In this document: in pieces, positions 9,022-18,628 of the stretch
Layout: every line of letters begins with the position of its first letter
Position numbering within the stretch: the stretch's first letter is position 1
Origin: an uncultured Porphyromonadaceae bacterium
GTDB lineage: Bacteria > Bacteroidota > Bacteroidia > Bacteroidales > Muribaculaceae
Direction of reading: 5' to 3'
Length of the DNA stretch: 64,000 nt
Assembly (NCBI GenBank): GCA_947643165.1
Contig: CANRVB010000004.1
Location: 62,001 to 126,000, forward strand
Notes under the pieces: model-generated
Told to the model about the DNA's origin: nothing
What the model saw: only the letters and a program-made list of their open reading frames with translations
The model's database searches: none
Program-made: the position numbers and the translations under genes

Positions 9022-10248
9022 TCAACGCAGAGCGTTGTTTATTAGATATTGTCTGAAACTCTCATAAGAGTGTCCCATCTGTAGATTTTTCATGCTGTTA
9101 CGCCTGATGGAATGAGAGGCGTCGGGAGTTGAAGTCGCCAATACTATGCCCGTCTCACCAGGTCTAAGCCTTTCGGATAGGGCTACGTATGCTATGTGGC
9201 CGGATTCATCGAGGCTTGGGCTACTCTTGCTATATATCCTGCTGTCGGAAGCAGAGTATGTCGCAACCTCAACATCGCGTCCCAACGCTTCGTGATCATC
9301 GCTGTAAAGCATTTTCAATCTGCCGAAATTGGGCGGAACCGTCGATAAAGATGCTTCATCGGATATGGTTCCGTTTTTGAGATATTCAGCAAGGAAATAG
9401 GGCTTGTCGGTTGCAGTAGCCACAATGAAGCGTTCAACGGGGAGTCCCATGCGCTTTGCTATCAGACCGGCAGTCAAATTGCCGAGATTGCCTGCCGGTA
9501 TTGATATCACGAGCTTGATATTTCGGGGATCAAGCTGTCGCGATAGCCGTGCGTAGGCATAGAAATAGTAGAAAGTCTGCGGCAGGAGTCGGGCTATATT
9601 GAATGAATTGGCTGTCTGGATGTCGATATCATCGGGCAGTGTAGTGTCGGATACTGTCTGTCTGACGATTTGCAGGCAATCGTCAAATGTTCCCATCACC
9701 TCGATTGGTATTATGTTGCCTCCGAGGGTAATGAAATCTGTGCGACGTTTGGCGGAGTTGTCATCAAGATGGGGATATAGGACAAATACCTTGACATTGT
9801 TCATTCCGAAGAAGCTTCTGGATACAGCTTCGCCAGCATCTCCACGTGTAGCAATGATGATGTTGGATTTCTGATTAGCTCTCATGAACTGCTGATGGAG
9901 ATGAGCCATGAACCGGGAACCGAAGTCTTTGTAAGATCCGCTCGGTCCGTGATACAGCTCGAGTGCATGAATAGACTCGGTAAGTTTCAGCAACGGAATG
10001 TCGAAATTGATCGCCTCCTTTACTATAGATTTGAGCGTGGCACTGTCTATTTCTTCACCAAAAAGCAGGTTTGCCACAACATATCCAATGTCGGTCAGCG
10101 ACATCTCGGCTATGTTGTTGAAAAAAGCCCGCGGAATCAGAGGTATGCGTTCAGGCATATATATGCCACCATCGGCCGTCACACAGCGATGGACGGCTTC
10201 GTTGAGCGTTACCTCGGCAGTTGATCTTGTTGATGAGCGGTAGAGCAC
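9022..10248 (-). CDS. thrC: Threonine synthase homologue with altered active-site loops
   Basis: Threonine synthase converts O-phosphohomoserine to threonine using PLP. This 408-residue protein aligns along its length with Bacteroidota ThrC: N-terminal LNEAVHRCVTADGGIYMP, the PLP lysine at about Lys107 (GPSGSYKDFG), IEVMGTFDDC, QTANSFNIARLLPQ and the phosphate loop AGNLGN. Several normally invariant positions differ. The usual GPTLAFKD is GPSGSYKD, and the substrate loop TSGDTGSA is TRGDAGEA (134-141). It follows thrA by 45 bp. It could be a functional but divergent ThrC, or a paralogue with changed substrate. Confidence 0.8.
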   Translation of the reverse strand: MLYRSSTRSTAEVTLNEAVHRCVTADGGIYMPERIPLIPRAFFNNIAEMSLTDIGYVVANLLFGEEIDSATLKSIVKEAINFDIPLLKLTESIHALELYHGPSGSYKDFGSRFMAHLHQQFMRANQKSNIIIATRGDAGEAVSRSFFGMNNVKVFVLYPHLDDNSAKRRTDFITLGGNIIPIEVMGTFDDCLQIVRQTVSDTTLPDDIDIQTANSFNIARLLPQTFYYFYAYARLSRQLDPRNIKLVISIPAGNLGNLTAGLIAKRMGLPVERFIVATATDKPYFLAEYLKNGTISDEASLSTVPPNFGRLKMLYSDDHEALGRDVEVATYSASDSRIYSKSSPSLDESGHIAYVALSERLRPGETGIVLATSTPDASHSIRRNSMKNLQMGHSYESFRQYLINNALR

Positions 10249-10293
10249 AGAAACAGGTATTGAGGAACTACATATTACTTGAATTACTTGATA

Positions 10294-12786
10294 TCACCGG
10301 ATATTCGCGATACTGATTATATCGGCGAATACACCGGCAGCTGTCACCTCGGCTCCGGCACCATATCCTTTGATTACCATCGGATATTCGCTGTAGCGTT
10401 CGGTATTTAGAAGGAATACGTTGTTCGACCCTTCCAAATTGTAAAACGGATGAGATGCATCAACGGTTTGGAGACCTACTGAAACATTTCCGCTGTCGAG
10501 TTTTGCGACAAATCGGAACCGCAATCCTTTCTGCTCGGCTTCAATACGCATTTTCTCGAATTGCGGGTCGTGCTTTTTCAACGACTTCAGGAAGTCGTCC
10601 ACACTTCCGGCAAACAGTTCGGCGGGAATGAAGAGGTGAGTATCGACATCGTCCTGCTCGACAATATATCCAGACTCTCTTGCCAGAATGACAATCTTGC
10701 GGATAACATCGCGACCCGACAGATCCTCGCGGGGATCGGGTTCGCTATAGCCTTCCTTTTTTGCGCAGGCAATAGCTTCGGACATCGGTACGTCTGCTGA
10801 GAGTACATTAAATATGTAGTTTAATGTGCCCGATACAACAGCTTCGATCCGAGTGATACGGTCGCCTGAGTTGATCAGATTGTTTATGGTATTGATAATT
10901 GGGAGACCGGCTCCGACATTTGTCTCAAAAAGGAATTTTACGTCTCTCGCCTTGGCGATATCCTTAAGCTTGCTATAGGTCTCATACTTATCGGAGGCCG
11001 CAATCTTATTAGCTGCCACAACGTTGATATTGTGCGACAGGAGTGTTGGATAAAGCGCCGCTATATCCGGTGATGATGTGCAATCGACAAAGACCGAATT
11101 GTAAAGGTTGAGTCCAAGAATCTCGTTGCATATCAGCATAGGGGATGCCTTGACAGTGGATGCTTCGAGAGTATCGTGCCAGTTGTCAAGAGGAATGCCG
11201 TCGGGATTGAAGATGGCTTTTCGGGAATTGGCGATACCCACCACACGCAACTTCAGCGATTTTGATTTGAGCAGTGTGGACTGCTGGTGGGCTATCTGCT
11301 GAAGTAACCGACACCCGACATTGCCAATTCCCACTATGAAGAGGTTGAGTACGCGAGTGTCAGACAGGAAAAAACTTTCGTGGATTACGTTGAGCGCTTT
11401 GCGTTCGTTGGCCAGGTCGATGACAAATGATATATTTGTCTCAGACGCTCCTTGAGCGCAAGCTTTCACGTTTATGCCGTTTCGGCCAAGAGTGTTGAAC
11501 AGGCGACCGGCCACACCGGCAGCCTTCTTCATGTTTTCGCCTACTATGGCGACAGTAGCAAGGTTGCGTTCTACCGTGATAGGATTGATCTCGCCAGTCT
11601 GCAGATCGGTCATAAATTCTTGTTCGAGCGCTTTCACGGCTCTCTCGGCATCGGCGTTTCTTACGGCAAATGAAGTTGTGTTCTCACTTGATGCCTGAGA
11701 TACGAGAAAGACGCTGACACCGGCTCGCGACAGGGCGTTGAATATACGGGCGTTCACGCCGATGATGCCTACCATGCCAAGTCCGGAGAACGTGATAAGG
11801 CATGTGTCGTTGATGGATGATATGCCTTTGATAGCTTTTGCAACATCGGTATTTCCAGTACCTGGATCGGTATCGGTGTGACGGTCGGATATGAGTGTGC
11901 CGGGAGCTCCAGGATTGAATGTATTCTTGATAAGGATGGGGATATTCTTATGGAATACGGGATAAATAGTTGGTGGATATATCACCTTGGCTCCAAAGTT
12001 GCATAGCTCCATCGCCTCGATAAATGACAGCTTGTCGATAACGTAGGTCCCCGGTACCATTCTGGGATCGGCGGTGAGGAAACCGTCGACATCGGTCCAT
12101 ATCTCCAGTTGTTCGACGGAAGGTAGGGCTGCGGCAAGAATGGCTGCGGTATAATCGCTACCTCCACGTCCGAGGTTTGTCACGTCACCTTCGGCATTGG
12201 AAGATATAAACCCAGGTACGAGTATGACTTTTGCCGTTTCGAGCATCCGGGGCGTGATGATCTTAGCCATTTCGAGATGCGTCGCATCGGCATCAAGGAC
12301 ATGTTTGCCAAATTGGTTTACAGTCTTGATAAACTGCCTGGAGTCGAGCAACACAGTGTCTGGGCCGAGTATCTTGCTGATGATTGTCGAGGACAGACGT
12401 TCACCGTAGCTGACGATTATGTCTAATGATCTTGGCGAGAGGTCGTGGATAAGGCTTACACCTTTATATATGTTTGACAGTTCATCGAGCATCCTGTCGA
12501 TGGTCTCGGTGACTTGCGACTTGCTTTCATCGGGTACTATACCATTGATGACATCATGATGGCGGTGTATAATTTCGGCCAGTGATACGGCATACGCTTC
12601 ATCGCCCTGGGCAGCCATACGTGCGGTCGCTATCAGCCGGTCGGTGATTCCGCCCAACGCTGATACGACAACAATGACCGGAGATGTCCCGGCTTCTGCC
12701 TCAGTATAGTCGTGGACTATCTGCCTAACATTTTGAAGGCTTTTGACAGTTCCTACCGAGGTGCCTCCGAATTTCAGAACTTTCAT
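10294..12786 (-). CDS. thrA: Bifunctional aspartokinase / homoserine dehydrogenase
   Basis: A fused enzyme for the first and third steps of threonine synthesis, 830 residues long, close to the usual 810-820. The aspartokinase domain opens with KFGGTSVG (5-12) and contains LGRGGSDYTAAILAAAL near 213. Paired ACT domains follow (about 320-475, with ISSINDTCLITFSGLGMVGIIGV). The dehydrogenase begins with the dinucleotide fold LFIVGIGNVGCRLL near 490 and includes the catalytic stretch EAVVSGTLNYIFN and KKEGYSEPDPREDLSGRD. The ACT domains imply feedback control by threonine. Transcription is probably from a minus-strand TAAATTTG box at 12878-12885. Confidence 0.96.
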   Translation of the reverse strand: MKVLKFGGTSVGTVKSLQNVRQIVHDYTEAEAGTSPVIVVVSALGGITDRLIATARMAAQGDEAYAVSLAEIIHRHHDVINGIVPDESKSQVTETIDRMLDELSNIYKGVSLIHDLSPRSLDIIVSYGERLSSTIISKILGPDTVLLDSRQFIKTVNQFGKHVLDADATHLEMAKIITPRMLETAKVILVPGFISSNAEGDVTNLGRGGSDYTAAILAAALPSVEQLEIWTDVDGFLTADPRMVPGTYVIDKLSFIEAMELCNFGAKVIYPPTIYPVFHKNIPILIKNTFNPGAPGTLISDRHTDTDPGTGNTDVAKAIKGISSINDTCLITFSGLGMVGIIGVNARIFNALSRAGVSVFLVSQASSENTTSFAVRNADAERAVKALEQEFMTDLQTGEINPITVERNLATVAIVGENMKKAAGVAGRLFNTLGRNGINVKACAQGASETNISFVIDLANERKALNVIHESFFLSDTRVLNLFIVGIGNVGCRLLQQIAHQQSTLLKSKSLKLRVVGIANSRKAIFNPDGIPLDNWHDTLEASTVKASPMLICNEILGLNLYNSVFVDCTSSPDIAALYPTLLSHNINVVAANKIAASDKYETYSKLKDIAKARDVKFLFETNVGAGLPIINTINNLINSGDRITRIEAVVSGTLNYIFNVLSADVPMSEAIACAKKEGYSEPDPREDLSGRDVIRKIVILARESGYIVEQDDVDTHLFIPAELFAGSVDDFLKSLKKHDPQFEKMRIEAEQKGLRFRFVAKLDSGNVSVGLQTVDASHPFYNLEGSNNVFLLNTERYSEYPMVIKGYGAGAEVTAAGVFADIISIANIR

Positions 12787-12838
12787 TAGTATGAAAAGGT
12801 TGTTAGTTTGGATATCTAATAGAATATGTGAGGCGAGA

Positions 12839-12874
12839 TGTATCGTATCCTGAAAAGGGTGAGGATACGATACA
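12839..12874. repeat. 13-bp perfect inverted repeat upstream of thrA
   Basis: TGTATCGTATCCT and AGGATACGATACA are exact reverse complements around a 10-base spacer. The repeat sits 4 bases downstream (in the thrA direction) of a TAAATTTG box, so it would lie at the very 5' end of the thrA transcript. It could be an operator or a 5' stabilising hairpin. No T tract follows it in the thrA direction, which argues against a terminator. Confidence 0.6.
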
Positions 12875-12958
12875 GTGCAAATTTACATAGAATATTCGGT
12901 ATCGTTGCCCAAAAACCGATAAAAAAAAGCGGAGGGACATCGAAAGCGTTTTTTTTAT

Positions 12959-12989
12959 TTTGGAATCAGAACCAAAAACTTTAATTTTG
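12959..12989 (+). promoter_or_regulatory. Promoter for malic enzyme gene
   Basis: TTTG (12959-12962) and TAATTTTG (12982-12989) are separated by 19 bp, an exact match to the Bacteroidota housekeeping promoter. The predicted 5' leader of about 95 bases precedes the maeB ATG. Confidence 0.75.
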
Positions 12990-13092
12990 CATTCTACAAT
13001 ATGAAAATCTTATACAATGAAAGCCGTAGGACGTGATATTGTATGAATGTTTCCAATAGATAAATAATAACTCACATAACCAATAATAGTAC

Positions 13093-15387
13093 ATGTCAAA
13101 AACGGTTACAAAAGAAGCTGCTCTCGAATATCATCGGGAAGGAAAGCCGGGAAAAATAGAAACTGTTCCCACCAAGCCATACAGCACACAGTATGATCTG
13201 GCTCTGGCGTATTCGCCTGGAGTGGCCTATCCATGCAAAGAGATCGAGGCAAATCCTCAGGATGTATATGAATACACAAACAAGGGTAATCTGGTAGCTG
13301 TGATATCCAACGGCACTGCCGTGCTGGGTCTCGGCGATATCGGTCCATTGGCCGGCAAGCCTGTAATGGAGGGCAAGGCTCTTCTGTTCAAGATATTTGC
13401 CGGCCTCGACTGTATGGATATAGAGGTTGCCGAGAAAGATCCTAAGAAGTTCATAGAGATAGTGAAGGCTATCTCGCCTACATTCGGTGGAATCAACCTG
13501 GAAGATATCAAGGCCCCTGAGTGTTTTGAAATCGAGGAGACTCTGAAGGCAGAGTGCAACATTCCGGTAATGCACGATGACCAGCACGGCACAGCCATCA
13601 TATCGGCGGCCGGTCTGCTCAATGCCCTTGAGATCCAGGGTAAGAAAATCGGAGACATCAAGCTTGTGGTAAATGGAGCGGGAGCTGCTGCTGTGTCATG
13701 CACCAAGCTCTATATGGCTCTGGGTGTCAAGCTTGAGAATATAGTAATGTGCGACAGCCATGGCGTCATTTCTACATATCGCACAGATCTCAACAAGCAG
13801 AAACAGGAGTTTGCCACAACCCGCAACATCACCACTCTTGCCGAAGCTATGGTAGGAGCAGATGTGTTCCTCGGACTGTCTGTAAAGGATGTAGTTACGC
13901 CTGATATGTTGAAATCAATGGCTCCCAAGCCAATTGTGTTCGCTTTGGCAAATCCTGATCCTGAGATAGCATATGATGCCGCCATATCATCGCGTCCCGA
14001 TCTGATTTTCGCGACAGGACGAAGCGACTATCCTAACCAGATCAACAATGTCCTCGGCTTCCCCTATATATTCAGAGGTGCGCTCGACTCAGGTGCGACC
14101 TCAATCAACGAGGCCATGAAGCTGGCTGCTGTGCATGCTATAGCCGAGTTGGCAAAGGAGCCGGTGCCTCCGGTGGTTTCCGCTGCATACGATGAAGGCG
14201 AGATGCTGTCGTTTGGCCCTAAATACATTCTTCCGAAGCCGCTTGATCCGCGTCTGCTCATTACGGTAGCTCCGGCTGTTGCACGCGGTGCAATGGAGAG
14301 CGGTGTGGCCCGTCGTCCTATAAAGGACTGGAATGAATATGAGGATAAGCTGCGCGTGCTACAAGGCTACGATAACAAGATGATGCGCCGTATCGCTGAC
14401 GAGGCCAAGAAACACCCCAAGCGGGTAGTATTCAGCGAGGCCAACACAGACAATATGCTCAGAGCTGCTGTACTCGGTGCGCAGCAGGGCAATTTTGTTC
14501 CTGTGTTGTTGGGTAACGAAGAGATGATATCACGGCGTGCGGAGCGTCTTGGCCTTGATATATCAGGTATGGAAATAATAAATCTGCGTCATGACCGCGA
14601 GGCTGATCGCCGCGCACGATATGCAGAAGCATTGGCTGAACGCCGTCAACGCCAAGGACTTACTTATAGTGAGGCACTTGAGCGCATGTTCGACCGCAAC
14701 TATTTCGGTATGATGATGGTGCAAACCGGCGACGCCGATGCATTTATCGGCGGAACATTCTCGGCTGCCAACCACACCAAGAGCATTGCGAAGGAGGTGA
14801 TCGGAATACGTCCGAAATACAATCATTTTGCAGCCATGCATATTGTCCAGACAAAGAAGGGTGTATTCTTCCTTGCCGACACACAGGTGAACCGCGATTG
14901 CAACGAGGATGCTCTGTTCGATATTGCCCGGCTCGCGCGCCACTCTGTGAAGTATTTCTCACACAAGCCAGTCATGGCTATGATCAGTTACAGCAACTTT
15001 GGCTCATCTGGAGAGGAGGAGGAGCCTACGCGTGTCAGCCGTGTAGTTGAGCGTATGCACCAGGAGTATCCCGATCTGGCCATTGATGGAGAGGTGAACA
15101 TGCTCTTTGCTCTTGACCGCCGTCTGCGCGACAAAAACTATCCGTTCTCGCGCCTTAACGGTCTTGACGTTAACACGCTTGTATTCCCCAATCTCACGGC
15201 CGCTTCATCTGCGGCACGAATCATGCTCCAGATGGGAGTAGGTGAAGCTATAGGTCCTATCCAAATGGGTCTGAACAAGCCGATCCATTTCATCAATGTA
15301 AATGCCAGTGTGCGCGATATTGTCAATCTTGCCACAATCGCAGGGCTGGATGCGGCAACAGGAGCTTCTACATGTCAGGATGACTGA
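13093..15387 (+). CDS. maeB: NADP-dependent malic enzyme with C-terminal phosphotransacetylase-like domain
   Basis: A 764-residue MaeB-type hybrid. The malic enzyme part spans about residues 1-425, with [42 protein letters not shown] and the NADP-fold GAGAAA. A phosphate acetyl/butaryl-transferase-like domain follows from about 430 ([16 protein letters not shown]) to the end (PIQMGLNKP). It decarboxylates malate to pyruvate, making NADPH. The PTA-like domain in MaeB is usually regulatory (acetyl-CoA sensing) rather than catalytic. It has its own promoter and ends at a strong terminator shared with convergent fbp. Confidence 0.95.
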   Translation: MSKTVTKEAALEYHREGKPGKIETVPTKPYSTQYDLALAYSPGVAYPCKEIEANPQDVYEYTNKGNLVAVISNGTAVLGLGDIGPLAGKPVMEGKALLFKIFAGLDCMDIEVAEKDPKKFIEIVKAISPTFGGINLEDIKAPECFEIEETLKAECNIPVMHDDQHGTAIISAAGLLNALEIQGKKIGDIKLVVNGAGAAAVSCTKLYMALGVKLENIVMCDSHGVISTYRTDLNKQKQEFATTRNITTLAEAMVGADVFLGLSVKDVVTPDMLKSMAPKPIVFALANPDPEIAYDAAISSRPDLIFATGRSDYPNQINNVLGFPYIFRGALDSGATSINEAMKLAAVHAIAELAKEPVPPVVSAAYDEGEMLSFGPKYILPKPLDPRLLITVAPAVARGAMESGVARRPIKDWNEYEDKLRVLQGYDNKMMRRIADEAKKHPKRVVFSEANTDNMLRAAVLGAQQGNFVPVLLGNEEMISRRAERLGLDISGMEIINLRHDREADRRARYAEALAERRQRQGLTYSEALERMFDRNYFGMMMVQTGDADAFIGGTFSAANHTKSIAKEVIGIRPKYNHFAAMHIVQTKKGVFFLADTQVNRDCNEDALFDIARLARHSVKYFSHKPVMAMISYSNFGSSGEEEEPTRVSRVVERMHQEYPDLAIDGEVNMLFALDRRLRDKNYPFSRLNGLDVNTLVFPNLTAASSAARIMLQMGVGEAIGPIQMGLNKPIHFINVNASVRDIVNLATIAGLDAATGASTCQDD

Positions 15388-15407
15388 TCGGCCATATCCT
15401 GAGACCT

Positions 15408-15454
15408 AAAAAGATCAATGCCGGGACTTCGAAGCCCCGGCATTGATCTTTTTT
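15408..15454. terminator. Bidirectional terminator between maeB and fbp
   Basis: AAGATCAATGCCGGG pairs with CCCGGCATTGATCTT around a short TTCGAAG-containing loop, with an A run on the left and TTTTTT on the right. The symmetry makes it an intrinsic terminator for both convergent genes. Confidence 0.88.
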
Positions 15455-15477
15455 GTATCTTTATGAGATCAGTTCGC

Positions 15478-17493
15478 TCACTGGGCTACAGACCGCGAAT
15501 CGACTTCACTTATCATGCCGTGGCGATAGGCATAAAGCAACTCCCTTAGCTCATCTATCTGACTCTTGAGGATCTTGCCCTTGTCGGTATCCTTGACGCG
15601 AATACGTTCGGCAGTCTGTTCTACCATTTTTGTGGTGCGCACGATGTCTGTGCCATTTTCTATTGCCTGTTCTATCGACTCGATCGGTTCATGCTCGACA
15701 AGCTCAAAATTGGTACTGTGGTATATCAGAGTATATCCTGCTATGCCGGTTGTCTTATGGTAGGCTTTAGCAAATCCACCATCGATCACCATCAGTTTGC
15801 CGTTGGCTCTGATCGGACTCTCGCCATTGGCCGTGCGCACCGGCACATGTCCGTTTATGATATGGCGTTGTGTGCCTTCCACGCCAAATTCATCCAGTAT
15901 CATGTCGCATATCTCCTCGCGGTTGCGCAGCTTGAAATACCAGCCTTTTTCTTCGCGTATGGCTTGTTCATCCTTCACGAAATAGCGCTCGAATGTAGTC
16001 ATCTTGTCTTTGTCAAAGAGAGGGGAGTCTGGGCCGCACCACAGATACCAGAAATAATCGCGTGCATACTGACGATCGACAGCATTCGTGTCATCGTTCC
16101 AAGCCGACCGCAGCAACACGCCAATCTGGTGCATCAGTGCGCGTCCCTTATATCGAGTTCCCTTAATCTCCACTTCTTTGAACGATCCATCCTCATTAAG
16201 CGGCAATGACGCATGAAAAAGCAGGTTGGAGTTATATACCGAGTACATGCAACCGTGCGAGAACAACGCATCGATATGACGACGCAGGGCAGTGCTGACC
16301 GTGAATGAATGTCTCAGCTTATTTATCAGATGCCGTTCCTCAGGAGTAAGTTCATATGGGTGTTCGGGATCAACAGTAGGCAGATTTTTATCTGTAAGCT
16401 CGTATACAGTACCGTCGATCTCCACGGTGCCGTTGTCATGATCTATGCGGTGGAGGAGCTTCCGTGAATCCATGTTCCATTCAGGATGCATCGTTATCAT
16501 TTCTCCCTCCAGCTTGAACTGTATTACAGCCATAGCCTTATGCATCTTTTTCATAAGCCGCAGAGTCTTCTCCGTGTGGGTATTCTCGTCATCGGCCTGA
16601 TACGTCTCAAATACATCGCATGGATCATCGGCATAAGTTTCCATTGCAAACGTAGCCAGCTGCACAAGATTTATGCCGTAGCCATCCTCGAGAGTGGCCA
16701 TATTTCCGTATCTCAGAGATATCCTCACCACATTCGCTATACACGGAAGATTACCTGCTGCTGCGCCCATCCACAGTATATCGTGGTTACCCCATTGTAT
16801 GTCCCAGTCGGCATAATGACACAACGTGTCCATGATGAGATGTGCTCCAGGGCCACGGTCGTAGACATCGCCTAACACATGCAGTCGGTCTATACTCAAT
16901 TTCTGAATCACATTACAGATAGCTGAAATGAACGACTCTGCCTGACCGGTCGATATGATCGACTCAATGATGCAGTTGAAGTATGCCTGTTTGTCGTAGT
17001 CGGAAGGCGATTCATGCAGTAGCTCCTCTATTATATAAGCATACTCACGTGGCAATGCCTTTCGAACTTTCGATCGAGTGTATTTGGAAGATACTGTCTG
17101 ACAGACTCTTACGAGACGGTGGAGTGTTATGTTGTAGAAATCCTCAACGTTCTCCTCAGACACTCTGAATGACTGGAGCTTCTCCTCTGGATAATATATC
17201 AATGCGCACAACTGTCTTATCTCGCTCTCTCTCATCGAATTAGCGAACAGTTCGGTCACCTTCCGCTTGATATTTCCTGACGCATTCTTCAGAATATGAC
17301 GAAACGCCTCATGCTCACCGTGGAGATCGGCCACAAAGTGCTCCGTACCCTTTGGCAAATTCAATATGGCCTCAAGATTGATTATTTCAGTACCGGCCGC
17401 GCTGATATTGGGGAAAGTTTGCGACAAGAGTTCCAGGATCCGTCGATCATTTTCCACGCGTTGAGCCGAAACGCACGATTCAGTCGATATCAT
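15478..17493 (-). CDS. fbp: Fructose-1,6-bisphosphatase, class III
   Basis: A 671-residue class III FBPase, the large calcineurin-like type found in Firmicutes and Bacteroidota and unrelated to class I/II enzymes. Metallophosphatase motifs are visible: DLHGEH (56-61), LGDVYDRGPGAH near 207, WGNHDILWMG near 235 and a late INGHVPVR with MVIDGGFAKAY. It dephosphorylates fructose-1,6-bisphosphate in gluconeogenesis and uses Mn2+ in characterised members. Length is typical. The gene stands alone, convergent with maeB; upstream lies the long AT-rich gap. A minus-strand TACTTTTG box is present at 17522-17529. Confidence 0.95.
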   Translation of the reverse strand: MISTESCVSAQRVENDRRILELLSQTFPNISAAGTEIINLEAILNLPKGTEHFVADLHGEHEAFRHILKNASGNIKRKVTELFANSMRESEIRQLCALIYYPEEKLQSFRVSEENVEDFYNITLHRLVRVCQTVSSKYTRSKVRKALPREYAYIIEELLHESPSDYDKQAYFNCIIESIISTGQAESFISAICNVIQKLSIDRLHVLGDVYDRGPGAHLIMDTLCHYADWDIQWGNHDILWMGAAAGNLPCIANVVRISLRYGNMATLEDGYGINLVQLATFAMETYADDPCDVFETYQADDENTHTEKTLRLMKKMHKAMAVIQFKLEGEMITMHPEWNMDSRKLLHRIDHDNGTVEIDGTVYELTDKNLPTVDPEHPYELTPEERHLINKLRHSFTVSTALRRHIDALFSHGCMYSVYNSNLLFHASLPLNEDGSFKEVEIKGTRYKGRALMHQIGVLLRSAWNDDTNAVDRQYARDYFWYLWCGPDSPLFDKDKMTTFERYFVKDEQAIREEKGWYFKLRNREEICDMILDEFGVEGTQRHIINGHVPVRTANGESPIRANGKLMVIDGGFAKAYHKTTGIAGYTLIYHSTNFELVEHEPIESIEQAIENGTDIVRTTKMVEQTAERIRVKDTDKGKILKSQIDELRELLYAYRHGMISEVDSRSVAQ

Positions 17494-18534
17494 ATCAGTC
17501 AGAAGATTTGGTTTATGACTACAAAAGTAATAAGATTTTTTTTGCCAAACAATTCATAATATTCATAGATAGCCCCGATTGTTTCATCAATAATAATATT
17601 AAGGTACTTATTTCCCATAATCACTATTATGTTAAATAGAGATTGTGGGGCCGCTCTCCACTCTACGAATGTCGACATTGTGTGAGTTCTATGCTTTGTG
17701 TGGTCCTCCTATAATCTGATTTGGCTCTTGAGCTCGGTCTGCGCAGACCGCTTCATGCTTCATCGGGGCCAGGGTATTTTAGGCTCTGAGAACCGCATAA
17801 TCAGGTAAGATGATCTGCTTGGGTTCATTCCTGCGATTCTCAAAGGCTTAAGTCTTTGCTATTTTCTTGATAACCCCCTATGAATTAAAGTATTGTGTTA
17901 TGGTAAGGTGGGATGAGGAAATCATCTGACTGAAGAATGAAATATTTTAACGCTCTGAAAATAAAACCTAGCTAAATCATAACTTGTTAGTAATGTGTAG
18001 ACTAAATGCAACTTCGGCATTCAAGTTGTTTGTATTGGCAATTATTCCTTTACATTAGTAAACAACGGTATATATGCGACAATAGCTGTATTCAAAAATG
18101 CAAATTGAAGTATCAGCAGCTACACATTGCTTGCGAATTAAGAATTGCAAACAATCCTGCATAGCTCGAATCTATACAAAAATGTAGAGAAGTAAATATA
18201 ATCCAAGTTGATTCTGCAAACCAGATGTAAATGAAAATTTATTGCCATATAGATTGTTTTGCAATCACTGTAATGATATGATAACCAATATATAGCTATA
18301 AATAGCTAAAGGGTTAAATTAATATTTGGGTGTTTATTAGCAATAATGGCCAATATTTGTAGTTGGCATCAGATTAGTCTGCTAATAATCAGTGGGTATG
18401 CTAATGATATCTAAAGTTATACATTAATATCTGTGAGGGCGGCAAGCTATGTGTGGTGTGCGTTTGCAACATGGATTTACAATTGTATTTTATGTATTTG
18501 CACTTTTAAATTAGGTGGTATTTGCGAAAATAAA
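17494..18534. other. Long AT-rich intergenic region
   Basis: More than 1 kb without a convincing gene on either strand. The right two thirds (about 17880-18530) are strongly AT-rich, with short imperfect repeats such as GCTAATAATCAG and GCTAATGATATC but no array. A GC-richer island at about 17645-17860 contains the stem-forming sequences described separately. A 22-codon minus-strand ORF across the island has no recognisable product. There is no transposase, att core or tRNA. Confidence 0.6.
17697..17858. ncRNA. Candidate structured RNA with two mutually exclusive helices
   Basis: Within the AT-rich gap this GC-richer stretch folds extensively. TGTGTGGTCCTC (17697-17708) can pair with GAGAACCGCATA (17788-17799) over 12 positions with one mismatch and two G-T pairs. 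Inside it CTATAAT/ATTTTAG, TGGCTC/GGGCCA and the perfect 16-base palindrome CGGTCTGCGCAGACCG (17735-17750) stack towards the apex. The same GAGAACCGCA can alternatively pair with TGCGATTCTC (17832-17841). The strand is not determined; a 6S-like RNA, a riboswitch-like leader or a decayed element remain possible. No clean promoter was found next to it. Confidence 0.4.
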
Positions 18535-18566
18535 TTTGCAAAATCTAAGGAGAATGATTACATTTG
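18535..18566 (+). promoter_or_regulatory. Promoter for the HTH regulator
   Basis: TTTG (18535-18538), a 20-bp spacer and TACATTTG (18559-18566). This promoter decides the start of the following gene, because the first ATG of the track ORF lies upstream of the predicted transcription start. Confidence 0.7.
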
Positions 18567-18628
18567 CATCCGTAACGCAGGCTCACAACCCTCCGCCAGC
18601 AAGTCATTTCGCAAAACAACTACCAAAG

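Larger units (their letters stand above)
12787..13092. other. Divergent intergenic region between thrA and maeB
   Basis: About 300 bases with no gene. It holds a perfect 13-bp inverted repeat close to thrA, a thrA-facing -7-like box (12878-12885, minus), a complete promoter facing maeB (12959-12989) and an A-rich tract near 12911-12928. I see no leader peptide rich in threonine codons. Confidence 0.6.

Noticed and set aside
17765-17833. 22-codon minus-strand ORF (MNPSRSSYLIMRF...) in the AT-rich gap
   Set aside because: It is short, lacks a promoter or conserved motif, and coincides with the stem-forming sequences; considered as a transposase remnant but not supported.
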